Shown here in pieces: positions 35,722 to 47,862 of a stretch of DNA of 64,000 nt. A model generated the notes under the pieces. The model saw only the letters and a program-made list of their open reading frames with translations, searched no databases and was not told where the DNA came from. The translations under genes and the position numbers were made by a program. The stretch is from Cantharellus purpuraceus (lineage: Eukaryota > Basidiomycota > Agaricomycetes > Cantharellales > Hydnaceae), in contig JALBUN010000048.1 of assembly GCA_025174535.1 (NCBI GenBank), forward strand, positions 1,984,001 to 2,048,000, in the 5' to 3' direction. Position 1 is the stretch's first letter. Each line of letters opens with the position of its first letter.

Positions 35722-36293
35722 ATGTACCCTCATCACTACCCGTATCCACATCCGCCATCCTCAGGTCCATCTCGCCTGATGTACCATTGTTACCGCGGTC
35801 CGCGACGCCTCGTATGGTTCCTCCTTGGAGGCCTTGCAGCAACGCTGTGGGTGAAGGGCAGAGAAAATGAACGATGTGCCATAGCTTGGCCCGAAGAACG
35901 ACGCCACAGCTGGTGGAGCTTTAGCAGCAGAGAGGACAGGCCAAATGAGAGAGAACGCGCGGAGAGGTGGAGGCAGGAGCGCGAGAGAATTGCGCAGATA
36001 GGCTCGCAAGCTACCGACACCGTATGCGATCGTCTTCTCGTATCTATTGCTGAGCCAGCTGATTATGAGGCCTTGGCTCACCCAGGTTGCTGATGTTTCA
36101 GGGGCGGCGCTCGAATCCATATTGACCACGGTTGAGATGCTCAAAATGGTATGCTGTGATACCTATACTAAGGTAAATCGTTGCTGATTGCATTATACAG
36201 AGACTAGCAGAGAGTCGTACGCAGCGCCACAACTCTGAGGAGAAGCGCAAGGACGACTTACCGGTAAACCCGGAGCCTTCCCGTCGTGTTTAA
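35722..36293 (+). CDS. Small single-pass membrane protein, function unknown
   Basis: Three exons (35722-36021, 36086-36148, 36201-36293) join in phase to 151 aa. The N-terminus is rich in His, Pro and Tyr. A hydrophobic segment RRLVWFLLGGLAATLWV (about residues 28-44) fits one transmembrane helix. The rest is a charged, helix-prone tail with many Glu and Arg (RERAERWRQERERIAQIG). Consistent GT-AG introns and an open frame across both junctions support a real gene. I do not recognise the family for certain; similar short proteins with a GPRRL-W-F start occur in agaricomycetes. Its stop lies 318 bp before the large DNA element. Confidence 0.65.
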
Positions 36294-36610
36294 CCATTAT
36301 GATGTGCAGATAGAGTACTCTCTAAAGTGTATAAGTCTCCCAATTTAGCCGTAATTTATGCCCAATTTACTGGTTCCTGTCAACTATTTGAGGCATTGCT
36401 GCGAAATTTGCTAGACCGACACAGACAACAAAAAACACAACAGACCGAGTTAGCGTACAAGGCCTTCCTCCGATAATTCTGATTATTTTATGTCCAAAGT
36501 GAGGTTACTATATCACTGAGAGCAGGGCCAATAATATAAGCAAATTTAGGAAGAGAGCGTGTTTAGCACATAATTTAGACATGTTAGAGTTTATCAGTAA
36601 GCGCGCAAGG
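36294..36610. other. Intergenic, no gene
   Basis: AT-rich flank between the small membrane-protein gene and the target duplication of the large DNA element. Nothing recognised. Confidence 0.4.
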
Positions 36611-36618
36611 CGTTGGCG
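36611..36618. repeat. 8-bp target-site duplication, left copy
   Basis: CGTTGGCG, repeated exactly at 54331-54338 on the other side of the inverted repeats. Confidence 0.85.
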
Positions 36619-36699
36619 CACCTGGGGTACCCAGCATGACTCAGCTTGTTAGATGGTAGTGTCGGGCCGGGCGACCCATCTAAGTAGGTAGTTTTCACA
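36619..36699 (+). repeat. Left terminal inverted repeat
   Basis: 81 bp. It contains the palindrome GGGTACCC and a hairpin in which AGATGG and GTCG pair with CGAC and CCATCT around GGCCGGG. The hairpin is conserved in the right copy. Confidence 0.85.
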
Positions 36700-37181
36700 A
36701 TGACAGCCTTATACCGTGAATAATACCATACTTAATTCTCGCCTTAGAAGAATAATGCTTCAGACTCCTGGCCAGGTTACTGGGCACCTTTGCAAAGCAC
36801 GCGCGGCCGGCCATACCTACTGCCGGCCACATGTATGACACGCCAGTATCTGCTCTCAGCGCTCAACGCCTCAACGCGCATCTCGTATGGGCGGCGGCGA
36901 TGACCGCGACGATGACGAAAGTCAAGTTTACTTCATGCAAGGTTACAACTTGCATGCTATGCATCTCAACAATGGCACTGTCCAAGCACAAATGATGACA
37001 CATGGACCTCACCAGATGGCAGCAGCAAAAGCTGCACTGAAGATGCACAGGGGTACTCTCATGGACCATGAGTCATTTACCATTTCATCATCCATGTTAG
37101 TTACAGGGGAATTCTAAATTACAGGCTTAACTGGTCTGGATGTTATGCTCTTGGTCTGTCAGGGGGTCAAGTATTCTGAGT
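36700..37181. other. Left interior of the DNA element, no assigned gene
   Basis: CpG-rich up to about 36,920, then almost without CpG. A 76-codon plus-strand frame at 36887-37117 spans this change. It has no recognisable motif and is not called as a gene. Confidence 0.35.
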
Positions 37182-37276
37182 TGGGGTTGGAATTGGAGTT
37201 TTGTGGTCAGAACAGACTTGGCTTCAGCTTATGTGCTGTGCCTTCACTAATACTGGTGTCCAAGATTTCAGAGATG
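37182..37276 (-). repeat. Family 1 LTR fragment, minus
   Basis: Matches the part of the LTR with CAGAACAGACTTGGCTTCAG and CAAGATTTCAGAGA in minus orientation. It is interrupted at 37276 by the plus-strand copy G. Confidence 0.75.
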
Positions 37277-37363
37277 TGTTATGATTATATTCATTAATGC
37301 CCAGATCCCCATCCAATCCCTCAGATCCCCATGCATATGAAATCTATACTCCATTTGGAAACC

Positions 37364-37900
37364 TGTTACACACTAGGTCCAATTGGGGGTTGGAGATTGG
37401 GTTGGAGGTTGGGTTGGAGTCAGAGAGGGAGTCGGGGTACGTCATAGGGGTTGGAATGGACTTGGCTTCAGCTTATGTGCTGTGCCCTCACTAATACTGG
37501 TGTCTGAGATTTTGAGATTTCAGAGACAGAGTATGACTTAGAGAGTTAGGATCGAACTTAGGAACTAGGCATGATTCAATATTTGAACTGGGGAATGAAG
37601 TCCCCAGTTGGGCAACTTAAATACATATTTGAAATCTAATAATAATTACTCCAGTGATGGGTCTCCAAGGCTGATGGCCTTACATGAGTATGTCTGAGTC
37701 CGAAAGGGACAGATGTCCAGGTTCCTATGGTGATGCTGATGCATCAATCAGAACTGGAGACGGATGGGTGAGATTCAGCAGTGACAATCAGACAGATAAA
37801 TGGAGACGTGATGGTTTCCAAATGGAGTATAGATTTCATATGCATGGGGATCTGAGTGGATCGGATGGGGATCTGGGCGTTAATGAATATAGTCATAACA
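37364..37900 (-). repeat. Solo LTR H of family 1
   Basis: 537 bp, TGTTACAC...CATAACA, minus orientation. It is inserted in the LTR of copy G with an exact 5-bp duplication AAACC (37359-37363 and 37901-37905). Confidence 0.9.
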
Positions 37901-38094
37901 AAACCGTACATCTCCCATAGTCCATCCAATCATCATTGCGACTCTGCCCATCTGTCCCCATTGGACTCAGACATATTCACGTAAGGCCATCGGCCTCAGA
38001 GATCCATCACCGGAGTAATTATCATTAGATTTTGAATATGTATTTAAGTCATGCTACTGGACTTCATTCCCCAGTTTGAATATCAACTCATGCC

Positions 38095-39251
38095 CATCAT
38101 CTCCCCAGATGATGGACAAGTCCACCTGATCACTTTTTGCTCACATACCTTTATGCCCCCCAAACTGAACTACAATGTCCATGACAAAGAGCTCCTTGCT
38201 ATCTATGAAGCTTTCCAGATATGGAGACACTACCTTGAGGGTCCCTCCGATCCAGTCAATGTCATAATGGGTCACAAAAACCTGGAGTACTTCTCCATGA
38301 TGAAACTCCTCACATGGAGACAAGTCCAGTGGTCCAAATATCTTCTCAGTTCAACCTTGTCATCCATTTCTGTCCTGGTCAACTCAGAGCTAAAGCTGAC
38401 ACATTAACTAGATGCTGGGACATCTACCCTAAAGAGGGAAGTAGCAACCCTGCCACTGTAAATCCACACAACTGTTGCCCTGTGTTCACTAACAAGCAGC
38501 TGGCATCATCCCTACAAGCATCTACCCTCATGACTCCTACACTCCAAGCTGTCACCATCATGGACATTGACCAACTTTGCTCTGACATCTGCTCATCCCT
38601 CCAATCTGATCCTGTTGCAGTTAAACACTTGGACAACCCTTCTGGTCCAAAGTGGCTGCTTAACCCTGAAGGATATCTCTGACATACTGATTGGATATAT
38701 GTCCCTGATGCCAATGGTCTCTGACTCCAAGTTTTGCAGTACTATCATGATCATCCAATCTCTGGCCATTTCAGACAAAACCACACAAAAGGGTTAATCT
38801 GACATGACTACATATGGCCAAAAATGTGAGAATATATTCAACACTACTGTAACTCTTGCACTACATGTATGCACTCAAAATCACAAAGGCACAAACCCTA
38901 TGGAACACTTAAGCAGCTTCTGGTTCTGGAGCAACTGTGGAACTTCATCTCCATGGATCTCATAGAGAAGCTCCCCCCATCGCTCGGATACAACAGGTTC
39001 ACTGAACAGTCACTATTCATTTCAATGCATGACACCATCACCTCTGCCTTACTAGCCAAGTTGTTCATCCTCCACATGTTTTCTAAACATGGAGTCCCAT
39101 CACATGTTACATCTGCTCAGGGCTCAGAGTTCGTATCCTCCTTTTTCTGAACATTAGGAAAGGCCCTTGACATGAAGCTCCACTTCACCTCTGGTTATCA
39201 TCCCAAAGGAGATGGACAAACAGAATGAATGAATCAGTCCCTGGAGCAATA
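38095..39251 (+). pseudogene. pol: RNase H to integrase fragment of copy G
   Basis: RNase H end (HDKELLAIYEAFQIWRHYLE), integrase zinc region (CNSCTTCMHSK, via 38850) and catalytic core up to DGQTE. Many stops; the DDE Asp region reads TSAQGSEF instead of TSDRGSEF. It continues at 50693 after the family 3 insertion. Confidence 0.85.
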
Positions 39252-39528
39252 TGTAGGGTTGGACTTAATTCACACCAACATAGAACTCAACCAAGTTATA
39301 TTAGTTGTGCTATGTGAAAAATTGGTGTGGTAAAAATCTAAGTGTTCTAACTACATGTGGACCCACATGTATACTTGGGCCCACTTGATTATATAATAAC
39401 TATACATATGCACCCATAGGGTGCATATATCTATCAAGAAAAGCAGCACTCCTTAAGGGAATGCTGTATATACTAATATTAATGTCTATATATTACTCTA
39501 TAGTAAGTAAGTACCTAGGGTGCTTACA
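39252..39528 (-). repeat. 3' LTR of family 3
   Basis: 277 bp; includes inverted repeats such as ACATGTGGACCCACATGT and GCACCCATAGGGTGC. The partner is at 50427-50692. Confidence 0.9.
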
Positions 39529-39679
39529 CCCTTCCCTTTTTGAATGAGGCATGACCTCATTCACCACTCAAGTTCTGGCTCAGTATGCTCTTTGGGGGAA
39601 CAATCCCCCCAATTATACACTTCTGAAATAGAAGCGTGGAAAGTATCACCACTAGTGGATGAAAACTTATGGCCACTGG

Positions 39680-40934
39680 TTAATAGTTCTCAGTGGCTGG
39701 GGGCACCTCATGGGGGTTCACTTGCCACCCCTGTATGAGGGCAAGTGTATCTACTGGCATAGTCAGTAGAATGATGATGAGGCTTGTGTTATCAGCATGA
39801 GCCAGCAGAGTCATTCTCTTGATGACTCTACACATTGGTACCATTTGTTCAGAAAATAGCATGGTCAATGCTTTCTTGTGTAGTGATATGAACTCAGGAA
39901 TGTCTGTATTACATACATTGAACCAGTCCACCCTGATAGGGATGGACTTACCCAGGGGTTGAGACAGGTGACCAGTGACCATTCTGGGTGGTTCAGCTGC
40001 AGTCATAAACCACAGTGCCCACTTGGAGAATGACTTCCCTGTGTTGGCATGCTTAAGAGCATGCCTGAAGTCATCCCAGCATTTGCAATAGTTTGCACAC
40101 TGGGCTTCCTTCAGTGTTTTCAATGCTGGATCTTTTAAAGTACAGCTGGCATCACCAGCCATGTACTCCTTATGAAGCTGACCGATCTCAGCTTTAATTT
40201 CTGATAGGACAAACTCCTTGAGTTTGCCTGGTTGCTTAGCACCCTTGGGGATGCTAGCCAGGAGGAGACCATGATCATGGCTGTAATCCTCCCACATCAG
40301 GTCTGTATCATCCCATTCTTGACCCTCAAGCTCTCAAGGGTCAACTTAAGGCAGTTTGCTCAGGTGATTGTCCTCTTTAGTGAGGTCAATTATTTCCCAT
40401 GACAATGATGCCACAAATTGAGATGATTCAATGGCAGGCAACAATTTGCCTGCCATAGCACATGATGATGATGCTACTGGAGCCAAGTTCACTGTCATGA
40501 GCTTGGTCTTGAATGTAGGAGGTGCTTTAGCAGCAGCCTCCTTGAGTAATTTTAACTCATCCTTAGGATGAGTTACCTTGAATTTCTCCTGTTCAAGAAA
40601 TCCTTCAAGTTCTTGAACCTGTATGAAGGTTTGAGTTATCCTTGAACAGCTTATCATAATCCTTATGATGAGCACTAGTGACATCATCTTTGATGTTGTG
40701 AATCAACTGCAGCCATGCAATTCTCAAGGCTCTCTCCACCAAAGTGGTGGAGAGGTATAATTTGTTGAAAAAAATTTCACCTTGCTGGGGGTGTGTGGAG
40801 AGTAGATTTCGAATAGGGACAGAGGGAGTGATGGGAACTGGATGTATGCATAATCGAATTGAAGATATACTTGAGTAGTATCTTCCTACGAAGTTTGATG
40901 GGATTTGGTGTGATCTTCGTCTAGATATCAACAA
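39680..40934 (-). pseudogene. Extra sense-strand open region downstream of family 3 integrase
   Basis: Three overlapping open blocks (40934-40605, 40687-40346, 40297-39680) read in the element's sense direction after integrase. The longest has 205 codons (LKEFVLSEIKAEIGQLHKEY, WDDFRHALKHANTGKSFSKW). It has no motif I can name. Frames are broken by stops and shifts, so only a decayed gene is present. It could be a cargo gene or an additional retroelement protein. Confidence 0.45.
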
Positions 40935-42283
40935 TTTGAGTGAAGATCAGGAGCAGATGACTCGAACGAGAGTAAATGCTTAATAGAAAATCAACCAGTG
41001 GAGATTAGGCTTCACAAACTGGGATTCGAATATATGTTGCAATACTCTGGAGAAGTATGCAAAGATAGTAGAAATACGCATTTGTTCTGGAGTTATTCCA
41101 GAAACGAATAGTTCAGACACAGACAACAGAAACAGGTGAGAGGAAATTCTCTAGTCCATTGCATATCTAGCTAGGCATGTTTTATACAAGATATGCATGC
41201 TAATAACTCATGATAAAAGTTCTGTGTCATTTGAAACATGGGAAAGAAACTTGTGATAAAAATGAAATGGGGGGTGGAGCCAATAGGGAAAATGACGAAA
41301 TAAAATATAAAAGAAATATAGGAGAATGATCTGATGTGTGGAGCTTACAGGGGCTTCTCCCCTTCCCTCCTAACCATTTCCCCTCGCTTTCCTACCTCCC
41401 CCTCAACCTCCTGAGCCTCCTATGTGCTCCTATTCCTCCTATCCCCTCTGTTCCCCCTCTGTTCCCCTCTCCCCTAGAAGTCCGGTCTTCCAAATAACAT
41501 AATTGGCTCCCTTTCTGAGCCTCAATTAAGTGTGAGACATAGTCATTGCACCTTTTGCACCTGTGAGGGTGATAGATGGCAGCACCTCCATGTCATCTGC
41601 TGATCTTCCAGGTCATCTCATCTTGATGACCTTGGATCATTTCTGCAGCACTCATTGCAGGTGCTGCAGATGTAGAAGATTGAACTTCCATTGGATGCTC
41701 ATCTTGAGCATCCATCATCTCCCTTCTGGGAGATGACATTTTAATAAGGGTGATGGTGGTTCAAAGAAACACTGCTAGCCTTTTACAGCTGAGCTCAAAA
41801 ATTCTTATTGGGAATTTTCTCTCAGTGACTATGTCACATGGGCATGACACAATTAATTATCACTTACACCTTTCATGCTACCATGAGTAGCATGAAGATA
41901 AACTGCCCCCTATGGGAGCAGTTTTCACTGCTATCAACCTGCCTATCATCATAGCAGCTCTATTCCCTCTAGGAACTACCACTATTTGAGGTAGTTCCTC
42001 CTCTCCTCATTGAGCTACCATCATTGATGGTAGCTCCTTATCACATTCTGCTAGGAGCTATTTGTTATCCTTGGTAGCTCCATTTCTTCCCCCTTGAGCC
42101 CCATTAGATCTTTGGGGCTCCACCTCTCTGAGAACTACCATCTATGAGGTAGTTCTCATGCTTGAGTCACCCCTCAAAGCTCTAAATAATCATCTAGAGC
42201 TTCCAGATCCTTACATGAGGTGTAAGGTTCCCAAGTGATGTCTCCCATAGAACTTGAAATTCAAGTTCTCTATTGCTTATCCA
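40935..42283. other. Family 3 non-coding interval
   Basis: No open frame of note. It contains many perfect inverted repeats, such as GGATGCTC/GAGCATCC near 41692 and CATCTCCC/GGGAGATG near 41719, and a C/T-rich stretch at 41350-41480. Confidence 0.5.
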
Positions 42284-43560
42284 TCAATGAGAGATGGTTT
42301 TATCAACAAGCCATTCCTGCTTGTCATTGTTCCCAAAGTCATAAAATGACTTTGCTTCCCATTTTGAGAATCTGGCCTCATCATTCAACACATATGGTTG
42401 AATGAGACTGACATGGAATGTAGGCATAATGCACCTACTAGTCAGCTCTGGTGGCAATTCCAGTGTCACTATCAAAGCCTTATTATGGGCTTTGAGTATC
42501 TTATAGGGCCCAATAAATTTGAGCACTAGCTTGCTGGCTCTACCCTTGGGTAGAGCCAAGTTTTTTGTTGAGAGGTAGACCTTGTCACCTCTCTGGAAGG
42601 TTGGACCTTCATGATGTTTCTTATTAGCATGAAACATCTGGCTAATGCAACTTTCTATGATTGTGTCATGTGCCACTAGCAGGTTTGTTTGAGCCTGCTG
42701 TGTGAATTGTTTGACACCCTTGAATTTGGTGTCATTATTCATGGGTATGCCTAGAATAGGCATATACCCATAGTTAAGCTTGAATGAAGTAAACCCCATT
42801 GTTGAGCTTATGTTAGAGTTTAATGCAAACTCCACCATTGTACACTTATGTGCCCAATCTTTCTGATTGCTTTGTATGACTGTACAAAGTATTTGACCAA
42901 TGGAATAATTTGCTCATTCCATTGCTCCATCCATTTGTGGATGAAACACTATGGACATGAGGAGCTTCACTCCCATGATCTGTTGTAGTTCACACCAAAA
43001 GATTGATGTGAACTTTGAGTCTCAATCGGACATGATCAAGTCTGGTACACCATGAAGGTGTACAACTTCTCTAAGGAATAGCCACGCCACCCCTTTTGCT
43101 GTCACACACGTATTTGTAAGTATTATATGTACCTGCAATGTGAAGCAATCTATGACTACCTACTGGTAGTCATGGTCATTTGATTTTGGTAATGGACCCA
43201 TAAAGTCCATTCCTATTGATTGCCAGGGCTGCTCCAGCACTGGCAGACTGTGAAGAAGCCCTATGGGTTTGTACTGTCTCTATTCATTTGGCACTTTATG
43301 CATGAAGTGCAGAATGATTTGACATCAGTGGCCATGCCTGACCACCAGTATGACCTTCAAATATAATTTGCAGTCATTAGTTGACCAAAGTGGCCAACTA
43401 CTTGGTGTGCATGGTCAATTATTATCTCAACCAGCCTCCTCCCCTTCAGAAATGCTGAACAGGGTATACAGACAACATTGTGTCTGTATGTATTTTTGGT
43501 CCATATTAAACCATCACACACACTGAATCGTGCATGATCTTTAGGTGCTTTCAGCACCTT
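42284..43560 (-). pseudogene. Family 3 integrase
   Basis: HHCC-like start at 43557-43357 (HAHQVVGHFGQLMTANYI). The core between is broken by stops. The C-terminal part at 42838-42284 (MVEFALNSNISSTMGFTSFK, GDKVYLSTKNLALPKGRASK, PTFHVSLIQPY) is a typical Ty3/gypsy integrase tail. No chromodomain was recognised after it, unlike family 1. Confidence 0.8.
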
Positions 43561-44156
43561 AGAAAGGATAGTATCCTTTCTATATGCACCTCATACAATC
43601 TGCATGAAGTTGATCCATGTTCAATGTAGGATTGCAATGGTGTTCTGTCATTGTTAGATGACATCACTTTGACATCCTCTACTTATTTAGAGGACTTGGA
43701 ATCATCATTCAATGATTCTGCTTGAACATTGAGTGCTTCAGCTTCTAGCACTCTGGTCTCTTTTCTCTTGAGCAGTTGCCTTCAGGTGACCGCTGCTATT
43801 CTGATCTTGATGAACTGTTCTGTAGGGAGCAGTTCTCCTTCAGGATTGACATGTACATCTGCACTCACATGGATGTAGTTGGGATGACTCTCTGTTGGAG
43901 AGTCATCAACATAGTAGCGTGACAAACAGTCTGCTACTTTGTTCTCTACCCTGTCTATATGCAGGGTAGTGAAGTTGAAACAGGATAGGAATTCCCACCA
44001 TCTAATCTGTCTAGGAGACAGATTCTTCTGGGTCTCAAAGTATTCAAGGCCTTTGTGGTCAGTTACTAGGACAAACTTTCATCCTAGTAGTTTGTCTTCC
44101 TATTTCATTAGGGCTTTGAGCATGGCTATAGTCTCATGCTTGTGAGTCTTATAGTG

Positions 44157-44534
44157 CTACACAGCAGCACTAAACTTCTTGGACAGGAATCTGGCAGACC
44201 TGTTGGCCTGCCAGTCTTTCCCTTGTCCATAGATGACTCTAATTCCAGTCTTGGAGCCATCTGTAATAACCCAGATAGTATCAGGGTTATTGACATCAAT
44301 GGACTTCAATATTGGAGCCCTGCATGCTAGGAGCTTGATGCTTTTGAAGCATTTCTCCAGCAACAGCGTCCATAAGAATGAACAATTATTATGAGCACAA
44401 CCCAATAAAGGGGTTGTGTATGCAGTTATATCTGGCATATAGTGTGCCAGATACTGCACTATGCCACCCTGATTGGGAACTATGAGAAAATGGGATACTT
44501 GAAGAGTTAGCCCTACTGAAGGAAGCCAGAACAT
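44157..44534 (-). pseudogene. Family 3 RNase H region
   Basis: Reads YMPDITAYTTPLLGCAHNN, then WVITDGSKTGIRVIYGQG, with the catalytic-type Asp in TDGS. The RT palm with its YxDD box, which should precede it, is missing; a copia fragment lies in its place. Confidence 0.7.
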
Positions 44535-46355
44535 GGGAACTTACCACACCACCTGAGAATGCTAACATAGTAGGCTCCAAATGGGTTTTCCATGCTAAAA
44601 AGGATGCAGCAGGAAACATGGTCCATTACAAGGCTCACCTCATTGCCCAGGGTTTTTCCCAGGTCCCTGGTGTTAATTACTTTGACACATTTGCCCCCAT
44701 CACTAAGCTTGCTTCAATACGAACAGTACTCACTTTGGCTGCTGCAAAGGACATGGAAATACATCAGATCGATATCAAAGGTGCATACTTAAATGGAGAG
44801 CTTACCAATCAAGAGACCACCTATATGGCTCAGCCCCCTGGTTATCATGCTCCAAATTCCACTGGACAGTTGTGTCGTCTTTGCAAGACACTGTATGGAC
44901 TGAAACAGTCAGGGAGGTGATGGTACCAGAAACTGGTTGACATAATGATGCACCACCTAGCTTTCTCCAGATGCGATGTTGACCAGGCTGTATTTTTTCG
45001 ACGCAATGGTCAAGGCTCTGTGATCATTCTCATTCATGTTGACGACTGTACTATCACAGCATCCTCAAATCAGCTCATAAGTCATTTCAAAGCAAAGCTT
45101 TCTGAACACGTTGAAATAACTGACCTTGGAGAATTGCATTGGCTGCTCAGAATAGAAGTTAGACGCGATCGGGAACAACATACAATACATTTTTCCCAAT
45201 GATTGTATATCACTTCAATCCTCTGACATTTTAATCTGGACAAATTGAAGCCATACTCAACAACTATGCAGCCGGGCTTGCTTCTTTCCATGTCCCAGAC
45301 ACCCAAAACTACAGTGGAGTGGGCACAGATGTGAAATACACCATATCACGAAGCAGTCAGGTCCTTGATGTATGCAGCATTGGGAACGCATCCCAACATA
45401 GTGTTTGCTGTCCAAACACTGTCCTGATATTCAACAAAGTTTTGGACCTGCACATTGGAATGCCATAAAAAGAGTGTTCAGTTATTTGAAAGGCATGAAA
45501 GAGCTATGGTTAACTTACGGGCATGCTCAAACACAGTTAATCGGATATGCAGACGCCGATGGGAGCACAGCTGAGGATCAACATGCAGTTTCCAGATATG
45601 CATTTATTATCAATGGAGGTGCTGTATCCTGGAGCACGAAATGTCAGTCAATTATATCTTTATCAATGATGGAAAGTGAGTACATGGCCGCTGCTCACAC
45701 TGCAAAGGAAGCTCTTTGACTTCACTCCCTCATTGAACACTTTTCGACAAAAAGCTATCCCCCACTACCATGTTCTCTGACAACCAATCAGCAATTGCAC
45801 TAGCCAAGGATCATCAGTATCACATGCGGACAAAGCACATTGATGTACGTTACCACTTCATCTGTTGGATCGTTGAAAAAGGCACTGTTCGGCTTGTTTA
45901 CTGCCCAACCGAAGACATGGTGGCAGATACACTCACCAAGGCTCTGCCATCCACGAAGGTCAAGCATTTCGCTGTAGAACTCGGGCTGTCCATGTTTTGA
46001 GAGGGAGTGTTGGAAGAATAGATGTGGCAGCATGACAAACTGTGTCACCTGTGTCACTTTTATCCTTGTTGTTTCCCATGTATGGCTCTTGCACAGTCAC
46101 AAGAACATCTCTTTTTGTTCTCCCTTTTTTTGATATTTTAATTGTTCTTGAGATTCTATAAAGTAGCTACTTGTGCCCCTTGCTACCTCAGTGTTTTGAC
46201 ATCAATGTTCAAACGCTGAGGTAAGATACTTACTACTGTCTTGTATTGATTTTGCTCACCTGTATGTGTAGTTATTTGTACAGGTAAATATACATAGTGT
46301 TTTGACATCAACGTTCAAACACTGAGTTATTCATACAGTTGCATTAAATCTTACA
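44515..46355 (+). mobile_element. Ty1/copia fragment (RT, RNase H, 3' LTR) inside family 3
   Basis: The plus strand begins in the copia RT (ARTWELTTPPENANIVGSKW, IDIKGAYLNGEL, LCRLCKTLYGLKQSG), with VDDC in the catalytic box near 45050. RNase H follows (YADADGSTAEDQHAVS, SIISLSMMESEYMA) and ADTLTKALP leads to a stop at about 46000. A purine tract GAGAGGGAG precedes an LTR of about 348 bp at 46008-46355 (TGTTGGAAGAATAG...TTACA). A TGA at 44918 and other stops make it defective. It keeps more CpG than its host element. Confidence 0.85.
46008..46355 (+). repeat. 3' LTR of the copia fragment
   Basis: Follows the pol stop and the purine tract. It holds TTGACATCAATGTTCAAACG, an inverted repeat found twice. 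The exact right end is uncertain by a few bases. Confidence 0.65.
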
Positions 46356-46374
46356 CAAATCTTCTGATATATTC

Positions 46375-46984
46375 TCAGAAGATGGCCGTCATAAGCTGCT
46401 GAAAGGTTGAGGGGGGATTACAGTCCCCTTGCTGCATGACTTGGCTGACAAATGTCCCCAAGATGGTCACAAAGGCCATCTTGGGTATATCTGCCGGCCT
46501 GACATGTATTTGTTCATACACCACAGACATATCAAGTTTAGATTGATATGTACAGCAGGTAACATCATGCCTGATGTTGTCCTGATCAGGGAAGGGTGTT
46601 ATGTCCTTCACCATATTGTCATTCTGTTCATGCAAGTCAAATACAGTATGTAAGTTTCTCATTTTTCTTGGGAATACATAGCATAGGTACAGCCTGTCAG
46701 GCTGTAGCCAGTACCCACCATTTAGCAGTGGTGTAGTGCTTTCTCTGGAAGTTCTGCTCAGGGCACTTGGGCAAGCAATAATATATTCGCTTGTCAGGAT
46801 CCATGAGGTTAATCTTGTGGTTAACTTCCCTGAATGGGAGAAGTTCTAGGGGTATGCTGTCAAATAGGTCAGCATACTTTTCTTTCCATTGATCCCTCAA
46901 TTGAGGGATCTGATCAGCTGCATATGCAGTTGGCCCTTCATGAGACGATGCTATTCGCCTTGTGTTCTTTGTTGGATCCTCCAT
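46375..46984 (-). pseudogene. Family 3 reverse transcriptase N-terminal part
   Basis: Reads LPFREVNHKINLMDPDKRIY, then SKLDMSVVYEQIHVRPADIP and QQGDCNPPSTFQQLMTAIF, the Ty3/gypsy RT fingers-palm. It is cut before the YxDD box by the copia fragment. Confidence 0.8.
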
Positions 46985-47862
46985 TGGGGGATCCTTTACT
47001 GAATATAGTCCTTCTTTTGGGAAGGGCAGTGTTGTGGGTAGCTTGTGCTTAGAGTTACCCCCTTGGCATCATCTACTCATGCCACTACTCCCTTTTCACA
47101 GTGGGTTTGTACCCCATGATGGGGTATGAAGAGCATCTATATCATCTTCATTGGTGGACTTCTTCAGTTCCCATCATGATTCAACCTGGGCCATTAAAGT
47201 CCAGGCATATTCCTAACTTTCATAGGAATGGAGTACCAAGTATTACATCATAATACTCAACATTGGTGACATCAAAGTATTCTTCAATGTCTTGGCTACC
47301 AAATCTTATGGTAGTGTGGGTACCATAGTTTATGGTACTCCTGCTCCCAACACATGCTAGCTGCAGTGTAATGGGTTGCTCCAATGCAAAGGTTTCATAC
47401 CTGTCACATGTGTGAATTCAGGGGATATCATCATCCCCTCACTCCCACTATCTAATAGACAGTGAGCAAGAGTCCTACCAATCTCCCAGTATCTGGAGAT
47501 TGTTTTATTATTGATGTGTGGCCTATCAGGTCACACCGTTGACTTCTGTCAGCTCCTATGATTATACATAGGTTCAGCTGATTTGTTAAGGCTGACAGCA
47601 GCTACGTGCAGCTATTATAATTCCCTGCTTGTTAGGAATCCTTTTGCATTAAAGAAACACACTGCATAGGTGTGTTTTGGTGGGATTTGATCATTGCATC
47701 AAATCCATATCACGTTGGAGTGATACATTGGCATCACCTCCTCTTTGGGGGCATTGTCCTGATCATCTCATTCATATGGGGTGATCTCTTCATTCCATTC
47801 ATCAGCTACATCTATAGCTGGTGTTTTCTCCTCTAGATGGTCCTTGGGATCTGTAAATGGGT
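46985..47862 (-). pseudogene. Probable family 3 protease region, decayed
   Basis: Lies between RT and gag on the minus strand, where protease is expected. Only short frames remain; a sequence reading LADCLLDSGSEG-like around 47,440-47,470 suggests the DSG box, but stops surround it. Full of short inverted repeats. Confidence 0.4.

Noticed and set aside
36619..36699. TIR as a tRNA- or SINE-derived sequence
   Set aside because: It has hairpins but no A box or B box and no tRNA cloverleaf. Position and duplication fit a transposon end better.
36887..37117. 76-codon frame at the left interior of the large element
   Set aside because: Spans the CpG-rich/CpG-poor border, which suggests a junction of unrelated sequences.
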